Below, piece by piece: positions 50,581 through 61,124 of a stretch of 64,000 nt of DNA. How positions within the stretch are numbered: position 1 is the first letter of the stretch; every line of letters begins with the position of its first letter. The notes under the pieces were generated by a model. That model did no database searches and had not been told where the DNA came from. It was given only the letters and a program-made list of their open reading frames with translations. The translations under genes and the position numbers were made by a program. The stretch is from Pithys albifrons albifrons (lineage: Eukaryota; Chordata; Aves; Passeriformes; Thamnophilidae), in NCBI RefSeq assembly GCF_047495875.1, contig NC_092459.1:96629560-96693559 (forward strand), read 5' to 3'.

Positions 50581-53090
50581 TCCACACTTTTTTTTTCTGT
50601 TTTCTTTGAATCAAATCCTCAAAGAATGAAAATTCACCGGAGAGGAAATGGCTTGCACCCTTTTTGGACTCCAGTGCTTTTATCCATAACTAAGGAAGCC
50701 AAGGAGGAGGAGGGGAGATGACTGGACGTGCATGCCTATTGCCCATACAGCCCCAGCTAGATAGCATCAACAGTTGTTCTCCTATTTTCACAGTGGGAAA
50801 TAAGCAGGTACTAGCTGTATTGGAATAATCAGGAGGAATCTAGGTCAAAATCAAAGCAAGACTGCTCTGTCCATTTGACAGAACTCCCATGCAAACACAA
50901 TACCCATGTAAAAACAAAGAAGTTACTTGTAGCAGTTATCTCTGTTAAGGTTGCTAAACAAGCGTGCAGACATTGGCCTACCTTGAGTAAAAGGCACTAT
51001 TCCTTCCCTGTGACTTTTGAAAAGGCATTCAAAATCAATATAAAATGGCAATATTAGGAAATTTTATAATCATTATTTCAAAAAAGCAGACTTGAAAGGG
51101 TCTCTTGTTCATGGGTAAATCTTCAGTTAGTTTTTCTAGTACCAGTGGTTCAATCGAAAGATTCGCCAACTGCCCCCTGGAGAAAACTGAAGATCTGCAT
51201 TTAAATGGAGACATAGTATTTCCAAATGCACGGTACCTGCAAGGCAGATACTGTCAAGGTTTCTTAGTGAGTGGATCTCAAATTGTATTAGGTACATTTC
51301 AGTGCTGTAACTATACCCATTTCATAGGACTGGGCCTATTTCCATATAATTTTTTTCCTCTGTGCATGTTTTGTAATATCTCTCCTCATAAGTTGAAATT
51401 AAACCCCCAACCACAACAAAGCCCTCACATACCAACAACAAGGAATTACAACCTTATGCATAATTTTCTGATAGGCATGATGAAGACTGTATTAATGGCT
51501 TTACGAAAAATCTTAAATAATTGAAAACTCTGATGACTTAATAGAGTAGTAAGCTTGGTTTACAATGCAGCCAATTTAGAGACATAAAAACACAGTGTAA
51601 AATGTTTATCTTGTGGTTGACCATTACATATCCTATTTGTTATTTCAAAGTATTTCAACAGCATTTTTCTTCATCAATGTGGCTGCTGGCATCTAGCACC
51701 CACTCGCTAAATGCACATGATTTTCCTGGAACAGCTTTAGGAAAAGAAAACAAAAAATTAGCAGATCACTACAAAACTGCTCCATGTAACAATATGCCTC
51801 TTTTTCACATTCTGACTTGAACTGACTTCATGTGCTGCAAAATACATTCGACACCACCAAGGCTTAAATATAATAAATCAAAGCCATATACGTGAAGTTA
51901 AAAAGACTGGTGCAACTACTGATCCTAACACATCAGAGAACCAAAAAAAAAATCAAACCTCATGAATACTTTGTTGTTAATGTACACGAGTTCAAAGAGC
52001 AATGTTCCTCTTAGGAAAACATCTTAATTTTCATATCAGAAAATCACCTTAACCTTCTAGAAAAGTTTTTACAAGTATGCAAGGAAGGCAAAGAGAAGGT
52101 TTAGAGTGCAAAAGACACTCGTGATGGGTTTCAGACACGCAGGCATTAGTCCAGGCAGCCTCTCGCTGAAATTCAGGTTGCAATTGAAATGTCCCTGTAA
52201 ACAAGGTTACTGCGAACGGCCCAAGATATCCTTCTCAGCAACACCTTCACCAGGAGCCCTTCAGCTGTCTACTTAGTTTGTTATACCTTATCTCACAGCC
52301 CTGACATCCTAATGCTGATTCAAATTCGGGATTCAAAATGAAAGACTAAATATCTCTGAGATCACTTAATATTGAAATACCATTGCAGTAATAAGTGGTG
52401 CCAGGCTAGAGATAGGGATATAGTACTCCAGTGGTAACCTTTTAATTTCTGACAAAATGCTGTGGAATAACTGTGATACTGCACACACAGTTAATGCAAT
52501 CGATTTGTTTTCCCTGTTTTTATAATGAGTGCGCTGAATGTCGTGTTTACCTTCTCCTGCCCCTGGCACATTTTAAACTGTAAAGTCCTCTAAAAGGAGA
52601 CATCTAGATTCCTGTACAGACATGAAACAACTCGCACCACAGAGCCCCCCTCCCCAGCACACTGAACCACAGCTATCTCGATGCTCTCAAGACAAGGAAG
52701 ATCATAACCACATGAGTCGCTTTGTCATTCTAAGTCTTTGGCTATTTTCAGTGGAAATGCAATGCATGGACTGTGTATAATCTAATGTAGGTTAAAATGT
52801 AAACTACTCCCATTCTGAAAGTGAGGGTAGGTATGCTACACTGGAACATTTTGTCCTCTAAAATAAAACAGGGAAGTAACAATGAAATGTATCAGGCAAG
52901 TTTTACACTTTGTATTTTAAACAGGATGGATAATAAATGCATAAAACTTTGGTGGGTTTATACAACGGGCACTCGGATTTCCCTCCCGGTCACAGGCGGT
53001 GATAGGTTGAAATGGGGCGAGAGGTCACCTGCTTTTTGTTGTGTTTGCTATTAGAGTCTCCTTAATAGTACGAAAAGACAGGGTTGGGGG
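50581..53090. other. Non-coding stretch upstream of the CpG island
   Basis: A 139-codon plus frame (51105-51524) is unrecognised. CpG becomes slightly more frequent from 52.1 kb. No repeat family identified. Confidence 0.45.
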
Positions 53091-53113
53091 GAGTGGGAGG
53101 GGGAGACAGGGGG
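53091..53113 (+). other. G-quadruplex-prone G-tract
   Basis: Five G-runs of three or more lie within 23 bases (GGG-TT-GGGGGG-AGT-GGG-A-GGGGG-AGACA-GGGGG, the last run ending a few bases further). This satisfies the usual G4 pattern on the plus strand. It sits about 350 bp before the CpG island edge. Confidence 0.7.
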
Positions 53114-53800
53114 ACGACACAGGAGAGAGGGAGGATTACAAGATAGAACCCCCAAGCTGCTCAGTGCTTGCCTTCCCACACTACCATTCACCTTCATTTT
53201 CCTCTCCTTTATATTCTACTCATTTTTACTTGCCTCCCCCATTATTTAGTCATCTCTTAAATGCAGTCCTCTCTTCTTTGGGATCACGAGCAACATATTA
53301 ACTAGACCCAGTACTTGGAGCGCATTCCCTGCAACACTTCAAAATATACCTCCAGACCACTCACTCCTTCATGGTATTAATGACCAGGGAAAAATAAAAA
53401 ATAAAACAAAACAATTTTTAAAAGAATCAAAAAATCCTCGCAGCCGGGTCACATTCAGACCCCACACACAGCCTCTTCCCCAAACCCCACTCCTCCCCAC
53501 GGCCGGCGCCGGGAGGGCCAAGTGCCAGGAGGAGCGGACAGTACGTGGACTTTGCACACTTTCCTTCGCCCCTTCTGATCCCGGGAGCGAGCAGCCCCGC
53601 AGCCTTTGTGTGCACGTGTCCGCCCGCGGGTCCCGCACCCCGGCACGGGCTGAGCGCGTCCCGCGTGGGGCGGCCCCTCCACCGCTCCCGCAGCCCGGGG
53701 CGGGCAGCGCCGCGCCGTGCCGTGCCCCCCGCCCGGCGGGCAGGGCTCCCCTCGGGCCTGCTCCGCTCCCGCAACGGTGTTCCAGGAAGGAGCGAGCGGC

Positions 53801-53832
53801 GGGGGAGGGACGGGGACGGGGATGGGGACGGG
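53801..53832 (+). other. G-quadruplex-prone repeat in CpG island
   Basis: GGGGGAGGGACGGGGACGGG followed by GATGGGGACGGG gives at least five G-runs separated by one to three bases, in near-tandem (GGGGAC)n form, followed directly by a C-run. It is a strong G4/i-motif candidate typical of promoters. Confidence 0.8.
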
Positions 53833-54119
53833 CCCCCCCCCGCCGGCCTCGCCCCGCGCCGCAGCCGGGACACTTCGGGGTCCCGAGGGGGCACCCCGGC
53901 GGGGACAGGGCGGCTCGGGCAGCACCGTGACACTCACACGCGCCCCGGCACCGGCTTGGAGAGTGCGGTCCCCCTTCTCCGCTTGCAACCGCCGGAGCCA
54001 CCCCGGGACCCCTGCCCTAAACTCTTGCTGGCTAAAGCCTCGTCACTTTCCCGGCACTCCTGACCCCGGACGGGAGGGACACACGCACAAAACCTGCCGG
54101 GGTGGGATCTGTCAGCAGC

Positions 54120-54136
54120 AAAAAAAAAAAAAAAAA
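54120..54136. repeat. Poly-A run inside the CpG island
   Basis: Seventeen A residues, then G and six more A. An isolated homopolymer; there is no retroposed body visible before it. Confidence 0.9.
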
Positions 54137-54342
54137 GAAAAAATCATTCTGCTTCCCTTCTTCCCCCTACACCCCCACACACACGCCCGGGCCAATAATT
54201 CTCAAATAATTGTCCGAGAGGCGAGAGCCACTGAACCCCAGGTGGCCGGTGCTGTCGTGCGTCTTTTTCCCAAGCTGGTTATTTTTTGGGGGGAATGACT
54301 CTGAGCAAGTGCAATTGGCAAGGGCTGAAGGTGGAAGGGGGC

Positions 54343-54357
54343 GGGGGGGGGGGGGGG
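54343..54357. repeat. Poly-G run
   Basis: Fifteen consecutive G residues preceded by GGGGGC. Such a run is G4-prone and prone to sequencing-length error, so its exact length should be treated with caution. Confidence 0.85.
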
Positions 54358-54456
54358 AGCGCTTCTGGTAGGCTCGTCTCCAAGCACCAACATGCCCCCC
54401 ATGCAATGTCAGCTGGCGGGGGTGCGGGGACGTGCTGGGGTAGGGGGCTCGCTTTA

Positions 54457-54492
54457 CCTGGTCAGCTCAGAACCGCAGGCAGGTTAATCAGG
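54457..54492. promoter_or_regulatory. Pair of opposed splice-donor-like sites
   Basis: On plus, TCAG|GTGAGT would end an exon at 54491 with the intron starting at 54492. On minus, CCAG|GTAAAG would end an exon at 54458 with the intron starting at 54457. Both fit the donor consensus well. Together they imply either two divergent transcripts overlapping by 34 bases or that only one is used. This is prediction from consensus only. Confidence 0.35.
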
Positions 54493-54499
54493 TGAGTCG

Positions 54500-54605
54500 T
54501 CGGGGATTTTAAAGAAGCCGAAGCCGGTTTCTTTGCTAGGAAAGTCTACAACACCATGCAGGGACATTGCAAAATCTTTACACACGCCTCCTTTAACTGG
54601 GCTCC
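54500..54605. other. AT-richer, non-repetitive segment within CpG island
   Basis: About 100 bases of balanced composition (TTTAAAGAAGCCGAAGCCGG, CTTTGCTAGGAAAGTC, ACCATGCAGGGACATTGC, CTCCTTTAACTGGGC) interrupt the CpG-saturated island. Such segments are often the conserved part of a 5' UTR or core promoter. The plus strand has ATG at 54556 (ACCATGC) and the minus strand reads open without a clear start. I do not recognise it. Confidence 0.3.
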
Positions 54606-54644
54606 CGCGACCTCCGCCGGCGAGGGGGGAGCCGCGGGCGGGGG

Positions 54645-54790
54645 GCGGCCGAGCGGCGCGGCGGCGGCGGCGGCGCGGGGGGCGCGGGGGGCGGGGGCGG
54701 CGGCGGGCGCGGCCCGCCGGGCGGCGGCGGGATGGGCGGGCGGCGGCGGCCCCGGTGCCCGCGGCCCCGGCCCCGGCGGCGGCCCCGCGC
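54645..54790. repeat. (GCG/GGC)n-rich low-complexity tract
   Basis: Irregular GCGGCGGCG and GGGGCG runs form the GC-richest part of the island. It translates to poly-Ala, poly-Pro or poly-Arg on either strand, which explains the long spurious frames here. Confidence 0.85.
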
Positions 54791-55126
54791 CTCCCTGCCG
54801 CCTTGGTAGCGCCGGTCCGCACTCGGCCTGACCCGGGACGTCACGGCGCCTGCCTGTGTTCCCAATGATAACTTGGCAGGAGCAGGGGGAAGCGGCCGGG
54901 TTTTTCCTGGGCTCGTTACCGGGTACGTGCACGTTTCTTTCGCATGCGGATTTTTTTTTTGATTTTTTGTGGTTTTTTAAGGCGCAGTACCGAAAAGCCG
55001 GGACAGGAAATCCGGGGCGCGGCGGGGGCTGCCGCCCCGCGATGGTGGCGGCCGCTCGCCGGCGGGCGCGGGGGAGCGGCGGCGCGGGGCGCAGGCATGC
55101 GTTCATCTCCGTGTCTTTCATTTTAC

Positions 55127-55181
55127 CTTCAGGGTGACATTCAGTGCCGGGCGAGCCTCGCCGGTCACCGCCACGTCCCAC
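55127..55181 (-). other. Possible 55-nt exon (minus strand), low confidence
   Basis: On the minus strand, a long T-rich tract ending TTTTTTCCAG precedes this segment, and AAG|GTAAAA follows it, so it is flanked by a strong acceptor and a fair donor. One frame is fully open and reads WDVAVTGEARPALNVTLK, a more protein-like composition than the surrounding Pro/Ala-rich frames. I found no compatible upstream exon with a start codon, and the T-tract is the complement of an A-rich simple repeat, so chance is a serious alternative. Confidence 0.15.
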
Positions 55182-55184
55182 CTG

Positions 55185-55270
55185 GAAAAAACACAAACAA
55201 AAACACGAAAAAAACCCCCCAACAACAACAAAAAACCCAACTGAAAGAATAAAAAAAAAAAAGGAAAAAA
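55185..55270. repeat. A-rich simple repeat (CAAAAA type) in CpG island
   Basis: ACACAAACAAAAACACG, AACAACAACAAAAAAC and A-runs up to 13 form a low-complexity tract that interrupts the CpG-rich sequence. Confidence 0.85.
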
Positions 55271-55445
55271 AGGCGATGCCGAAAAGGGGGGATGGGGAGG
55301 GAGGGGGTGGCAGCCCCCCGCGGCCGGGATGCGGGATGCAGGATGCGGACGGGACTCCTCGCCCAGGGGCCGCGGGGACACACGCGCCGCCGGCCGCCAG
55401 CAGGCCATGTGCCGAGCGAGCGGTGGGGGCGGGGAACGGGCACCG

Positions 55446-55463
55446 CACACACACACACACACA
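55446..55463. repeat. (CA)n microsatellite
   Basis: About nine CA units in the right half of the island, followed 20 bases later by a short A-run. Confidence 0.9.
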
Positions 55464-55693
55464 GAAACCCGGAATACTAGAAAAAAAAAAAAACAGAATA
55501 GGAAAGCACCCGGAATGCCAGAGGAGGCCGGGCGAGGATGCCGCACCGCTGCCGCCGTGCAGGCCCCGCGCCGCGCCCCCGGCCCGCACGGCTGTGCAGG
55601 GAATGCGGGGGACCCCCGCACACAGCGGCCCGGGCAGGGCAGGGGTGCCCGCGGGGTGCGGGCCCGACAGCAGGAAGGCAGCGCGGCTGGCGC

Positions 55694-55970
55694 AATGGCG
55701 GCGCTGCCTAGGACAGCGGAGCGGAGCGCTGGCGCAGACCCTGGCACGGCTCGGTCAGCGGCTCCGGAGCCATCGCTCCCACCTCTGCTGCTGGGGCAGC
55801 TGTGCCCGAAAGCAGAAGGGTTTGCGTTAAACCAGAGCGAGCCATGGCCTGCGGCAGCCCCGGGCCGGTGTGACACCGAGCCGGTGCCAGCGGCGTTCCC
55901 CAGCCATGGCAGGGCCCGCAGCCACAGCATCCCCTGTCCTGGGATCGGGCGATTCTCAAAGCCACATCCT
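55694..55970 (+). other. Possible first exon with GTAAGT donor (plus strand)
   Basis: CCT|GTAAGT at 55968-55976 is a perfect six-base donor core at the right edge of the CpG island, where the donor of a first exon of a plus-strand gene would be expected. An open frame from ATG at 55694 (GCGCAATGGCGG) runs to it, but its Pro/Ala/Ser-rich translation matches nothing known. The exon may be non-coding and its 5' end is unknown. Confidence 0.25.
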
Positions 55971-56989
55971 GTAAGTCCCCATGACCGGTCCCACCAAATG
56001 CCAGGGACCTTTTACATGTGGGATTTAACCTCGCGTACTAAAGTAGTTCCAGAACTAGGCCTCGCGTAAACTACCCATGGTAGCCTGGGCATAGGTGTCT
56101 CTTCAGGTAAAGACCAGTTGTTCCCTGCACGCTGTTAACACCCCAAACTGCTGCAGCACCACACCGTCTGCTCTGTGACCGCAGAGCGGTCCAGCAGAGC
56201 CCTGAGACAAGTTTCCGTCTTTTGTGTTGCTTTTAACATCACCTACTATAATAACAGGTTGGAACATCGCCAATGCCCAGGTAACAGCAGAGTTCGTGAA
56301 GGGGTGCATGTAGCAGGGCTGAAACTAAATTATTTTTTGCAACTGCCTATGTTCAGGCTTAATGTTAGCATTAATACTTTCATTTTCCTCATTTAAATAC
56401 AATAAAAGGGAAAATTGTCTTCACTTAATACTGTTGGTAATCAGGTTTTGCAATTCCAAGTTTTATAAGAAAGTCAGGGAGAAGTTAGTGTACATCTTTT
56501 GTGTTTCTGGGCTCTGTGCTCACAGCCACAGCATATTTTAAATGGTGAGATCCCTACTGCAGATGAAAAAAGAGTTGAGGAAAAATTAAATCCTTCTTGG
56601 AATATTGTACTGTCCAAACACCATTTTAAGGAACCTGAAATTGAACCCAACCCCCCTTCTTTTTTTTTTTTTTTAACCCAAGCTACTCAAGATGCTTTCT
56701 GGCTTGGCTAGAAAGCCAAGTTTGTTTCATGTTTCTGTTTTGGAACTGTTTTGAACTGCTTTTAGGCTAAATTCTTACCCGTGTCTACTGTCTCAGCCAT
56801 GTCCAGAGTACATTACTGATACATATTTTTGGTAGACTTGAAAAGCAGTGTGTGCAGCTTGATTGTTGTCTGTATTTCGCCATTCATTTTTAAGTGAGGC
56901 TCTTCTGATTGATGTGGGGAATTTGTTTGAAAGGATGAAGGGTATGGCATAGCTACCCAACATGCTCCTTACAATTACACCATACCTCA
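55971..56989. other. Non-coding stretch with T-run
   Basis: Composition falls to AT-rich by 56.2 kb. Fifteen T residues lie at about 56660-56674. Short unrecognised frames only. Confidence 0.5.
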
Positions 56990-57420
56990 GCTAACAGAGA
57001 GATTTTTCATTGTGATTGTAACACTTTTAAAAGCAAATTAGTTAATCAAATTGCTATTTTTGGAATGCACTTAAAGGAACATTAAAATGCATTAATTTCA
57101 TTAAAATAAATGAGTATCAGTCAAATAAGCAAATTCTCAACTATGGAGTCAAATTCAGCCCTAGTGAAATCATCCAAGTTGTGCTTGTGTACAGCACATT
57201 TAATTTGGCTTCCGCAGTCACACAGCTGACACTTTATTTGGTTGTCAAAGGTGTGTATATTAAAAATGTGCGAGCCATGCTTCTTCTCGAATGTGATTAA
57301 CCTCTGAAGGTAAATTCACCTGTTTTCCATTTAGCTCGGCTGCGCGGTCCTATCACACATGCAGGTTTTGGTGTGCGTACACACCGTAGATGCAGAGGGG
57401 CATTCCCAGCCCCACCATTA
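56990..57420. promoter_or_regulatory. Candidate conserved non-coding element downstream of the CpG island
   Basis: The block is free of simple repeats and dense in developmental-type cores: TTAGTTAATCAAATTGC, ATTAATTTCATTAAAATAAATGAG, CACACAGCTGACAC (E-box), TTATTTGGTTGTCAAAGG and GATTAACCTCTGAAGG, then CpG-containing GCTCGGCTGCGCGGTCC. No frame of note crosses it. It includes the old-repeat-like phrase GAGTCAAATTCAGCCCTAG near 57146, so part may be exapted repeat. Texture-based inference. Confidence 0.35.
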
Positions 57421-59734
57421 GTCTAAGGGACGTGAGTTGTGTCTGAAGTGGGGGTGTGATGAGATGGATTTCAGCTAAGGCTGTTCACAACCAACTGCAT
57501 ATATATGCTCCAGTTAATAGGCTGTACTAAAGTCTCTGCTACCATCTTTCATTATTGCTGTTACTCATGCCAGTGAGAGTAAAGGCAAGGTTGGTGTGTC
57601 TGTAATCACACGTTCATTTGCTATGTAGATATATCCTAAGAGCCTCTCAGCCCAGGAAAATTATGCTGGAATAAGGTCAGATGCGAATGTAAAGCAAAAC
57701 TGTGTTCAGGTAGTTTATTCAGTCTGGAATGACCGAGTTGTTTCCTGGTTTCACTTAAGCCACTTTCAAAATGGATTAAGATAATTCAAGAAAGTGAATG
57801 CTTATGCTGGCATAAGATTTGTCTACACATGGGTTTAGTTGAAGGTAATTACTGCAGTGTACCTAATAAGTGTCTTGGAATAATCCGGTATGTCGACAAG
57901 TCCAAAGTCCCACAGGTGAAAACAACAGAATTTAGTCTTTCTGTAGACCATGAGGTTAATTTAGCCAAACGTTTGACCTACTTCTTTCCTTGTGAAGCAT
58001 ATTTAATTCATTACAGTTTTTTTCCCCTCAACAACAAAAATCCCACAACAGGTATGTATTTATGATCAGTTCGAGATAGCAATGTCATGTGCATTCCACT
58101 AAAAATAAACAATTTAACCAATATATACTCTAAATAACTTTTCAACTGCATTAAAGTGGACAATAGGTTCTTTACTGGAGAAAATATCAGCGTCTCAATA
58201 GTAAATATTTTGAGTGGGTTGTTATAAACAAAAAGAAAACAAACCCCAAAGCTCTGCTCTGTCCTCTAAAACACCCATGATCCATTTGACTGCATTCCAT
58301 GCATAGCAATAGCACCATTCTAGCTCAGCAGTATTAATTCCTGAATGAGGAACATTGCAGCCTCACATAGAAGGGTTTGCAGAACAACAGGGCCTTCAGG
58401 AGGCACCTTAAGAATAGAGAGCTAATTTATAGTGAGCTTACAGACATCTGAATCAGGAAGAACCTACCTGAAACTCAGGCAGCTACACACCTCTGAATCA
58501 GGTGTATTGTATGCAGGAAAGTTACTGAAATGATCATGAGAACATACCACCTTTTTTGTGACCTTGTGCCAAGTGCAAAGTTTGTCAAATGTCATTCAGT
58601 GTCTTCCCATGCAACAGGCCTCCATGTAAGAAAGGCGACTCTCTGATGTGAATTAAGACTCCTAAACTTTAAACTTAAAATTGTTGAGGGGGGTTTTTTT
58701 GCATCCTTTTTTTCTTTTTCCCTTTTATTTTTTAAGGGGAAGAAAACTCAAAAAAATACTAGATGAGAAAGAAATTCTGTAAGTTCAGCTGGTAAAACAG
58801 CAATTTTTTTAAAGAATCATACAAGCCATATTACACCCATTGCTGACCCTGTAAACACTGACATGGAAGAAGCCATTAAAAGCTATGAAGATGAAAGCCA
58901 CAACTCCTACTTCATGTAAAAGACTGTAATGTGTCAAGACAGAGGGTACTCAGAGGTCTTCCCTTACACTGGTGAAGTAGCACCAGCACTCCATGCAACA
59001 GGCAACAATGCCAACACAGGATTCTCATTCCTAAGCTCAATTTGTGATTGTGAACATGAATTTACTCTCCTATGCTTGTCTTGGTTGAGGATATAGAGAA
59101 TGGATTACACTTGCTCCATCACACCAAACCTGCTTATTTAAGTAAGAAGTGTTCTTGTGAGAAAATAAGCATTGACTAAAGGAGGCAAAACATGGATAAA
59201 CAGAAAACAAGAAATCTGTGGTGCTGGGTAACTTCGACCATGGGTCTTGATATTAAGACTCAAACTAAGCTCACAGTGAAAGCACTAAGAATTTTAGACT
59301 GTATAGGAGCATGCCTGATCTGAAATCCCTCTTGCATAAAAAATTAGTTTATTTTATGCTCTTCTTCCACTGAGAGGAATCTGAATGTTGGAGCCACCTG
59401 CAGTGGTGGGCTATCCTGGCTCTTCCCCACTTCTGTCATTACAGGGGAATTACTCATCCAGTGAGGAAGGTGTCTTTAAATCTCTGAGATGATGGCACAA
59501 CACACGCAAGAGGAAATCTCAGCGCACAGCCAATGCAATGAAATGAAGGAGCCTCTGTGGGAGTTGGTTAGTAGTGCCAATGTTTGATATTTGTCGTAAC
59601 AACCACCGACTGTTTTGTTTTTTGTTCTAACAATGTGAATTATGCATTAAACATTAATACAAGTGAGTGTACTTTTCTTTTGATCTTCAAGCATAATCAT
59701 TTCTAATGAGAGTTTATGCATAAGCATTGAAACA
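57421..59734. other. Non-coding stretch, nothing identified
   Basis: T-rich low complexity at about 58694-58735. A 78-codon plus frame at 57829-58065 is not recognised. A CTTACACTGGTGAAG phrase near 58963 is faintly like the old amniote repeats nearby. Confidence 0.5.
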
Positions 59735-59812
59735 AATCCCTGAGTCATGTGAATTTACATTGGTTTTACTCTGTGGGAAAGATCCCACATGAGTTACTCA
59801 TGTCTGTAAAAC
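59735..59812. repeat. Possible ancient amniote repeat remnant
   Basis: CATGTGAATTTACATTGG, TTTTACTCTGTGGGAAAG and GATCCCACATGAGTTACTC echo an old interspersed repeat containing 'GTTTACACTGGTGTAACTCAGTGG'. Short and weak. Confidence 0.25.
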
Positions 59813-61070
59813 ATAACATACTTAAAAATCACAAGAAAAAAAGTGAGCTTGCATTTGGCTGTTGGAACATAAATATCTGCGTAGACATTTGGCTTGTACC
59901 CTAGCACTAATGAAACATTAAAAAGTTAATTTATCAGAGATCAGGATTCAGGCTGGGGCCCTCAACTAATAGGAGATCCAAGTCAACTCAGAATAAGCTC
60001 ACCTCTTAGTTTCTGCAATCTGGCTTCCTGCAAAAGTTGAGCCTAGTGTCAGAGGAATTTGAACTAATTCTAAGTAAAGAGATGAGAGTTTGGCTTGCTT
60101 GATACAGATAAAACTTGCCAAACTGCCATCAGCAAGTTATAATATTGCCTGTATGTAGCAGACAAACAGTACACTGCTTAGTGGCACTTTTCCAGATGCC
60201 CTTGACATCCGGCTGCAAGGCTGACCCAGTCCAGACCAAATGTAGAACCTTCTTGGCCGTATTTGATACCTGCACCTCTTCTTTTGTCATCAAACAGTGC
60301 ATTCCGTGAAAACATAACACACTATGGATTGTGTAGCTGCCAAGACATTTATTTAAAATGCAAACAGAATTTAAGCCCTTTCCCCTTTGACACACTACAC
60401 ACTAAAATCACCAACAATTAACATCCCGCACTTCAACAACTGTGCTGTATGTGTAAGGTATGTACGACACACTGGGGAAAGTACGGGTGTAAAACAGTAC
60501 ATGATGGGCCTGATCCCTGGCTATACAGGTACTCACTACAAGATTTCCAGAATGCCTCTTGCCTTTCCAAAACAGACCTCAGTGCCAAAGGTTGCAGAAA
60601 AGGAGTGGCTGTCAAGAGGGTATTATGTTTAATGGCAGATAGGCTCTATGATTAAGATCAGGTCTCAGGAATTCTCAAAAGCCCATTAATATATTTTATT
60701 CTTAATGTATAAGAGCTAAAAGAGTCCTGGAAGCCAGAGATCCGGGATTACCACACATAATTCCATATTCTTACAGGAGGCTACAGGCATGGTCTCTGCT
60801 GCTCTTCTTTTGCCTGAATAACCTGAAATGCTGATGGTAGAGCTTCAAAAGGAAGAGCAGAAGAAGTCTATGCATAGAATAGTTTATATACTGGAAGAAG
60901 AGCATACACAAAACCCTTCATCCCTGAATTTGAACGGCTATATTTTAATACAGAGACAGACAGTGCTGATACTATTGCAGTTGAGAAGAAAGCACTCGTT
61001 GCACTCCGTTATGGAACCTCAACACTGTTTGTATGAATTAAGTCTTCCCTGAGGTTGCAGAAGTTCACCT
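59813..61070. other. Non-coding stretch, nothing identified
   Basis: Frames at 60115-60655 overlap on both strands and match nothing. GATGGGCCTGATCCCTGG near 60501 is repeat-like wording but too short to call. Confidence 0.45.
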
Positions 61071-61124
61071 GGCATGTTAAGTTTAAAAATGAATAGAAGG
61101 TTTAAAAATGGCATGTTAAGTTTA
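61071..61124. repeat. Small compound duplication
   Basis: GGCATGTTAAGTTTA occurs at 61071-61085 and again at 61110-61124, and GTTTAAAAATG occurs at 61081-61091 and 61100-61110 between them. This looks like a nested local slippage duplication. Confidence 0.9.

Larger units (their letters stand above)
53440..55960. promoter_or_regulatory. CpG island: probable promoter/first-exon region of an unidentified gene
   Basis: About 2.5 kb of GC-rich DNA with very frequent unmethylated-type CpG stands alone in an AT-rich window, the mark of a vertebrate promoter. Visible promoter-type words are CCAAT at 54192-54196, an inverted CCAAT (ATTGG) at 54314-54318, a CRE-like GACGTCAC at 54837-54844, GC boxes throughout, and YY1-like ATGGCGGC near 55694. 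I see no TATA box at a convincing place. Long frames across it (up to 347 codons on minus) are Pro/Ala/Arg/Gly-rich by composition and present on both strands, so they are not called as coding. Splice-donor-like sites occur on both strands, which leaves the direction open and permits a bidirectional promoter. The gene is not identified. Confidence 0.9.

Noticed and set aside
53369..54001. 210-codon minus frame and overlapping 168-, 177-, 172- and 193-codon frames
   Set aside because: All are high-GC frames on both strands with no domain. One would have to start at a non-ATG codon.
54546..55589. 347-codon minus-strand open frame in the CpG island
   Set aside because: The translation is Pro/Ala/Arg/Phe low complexity produced by GC-rich and T-rich repeats, and equally long frames run on the other strand. 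Lack of stops follows from composition.
55329..56069. 246-codon plus frame
   Set aside because: It crosses a (CA)n repeat (His-Thr run) and an A-run (Lys run), so the frame as a whole is not a protein. Only the part after 55694 is kept as a weak exon candidate because of the donor.
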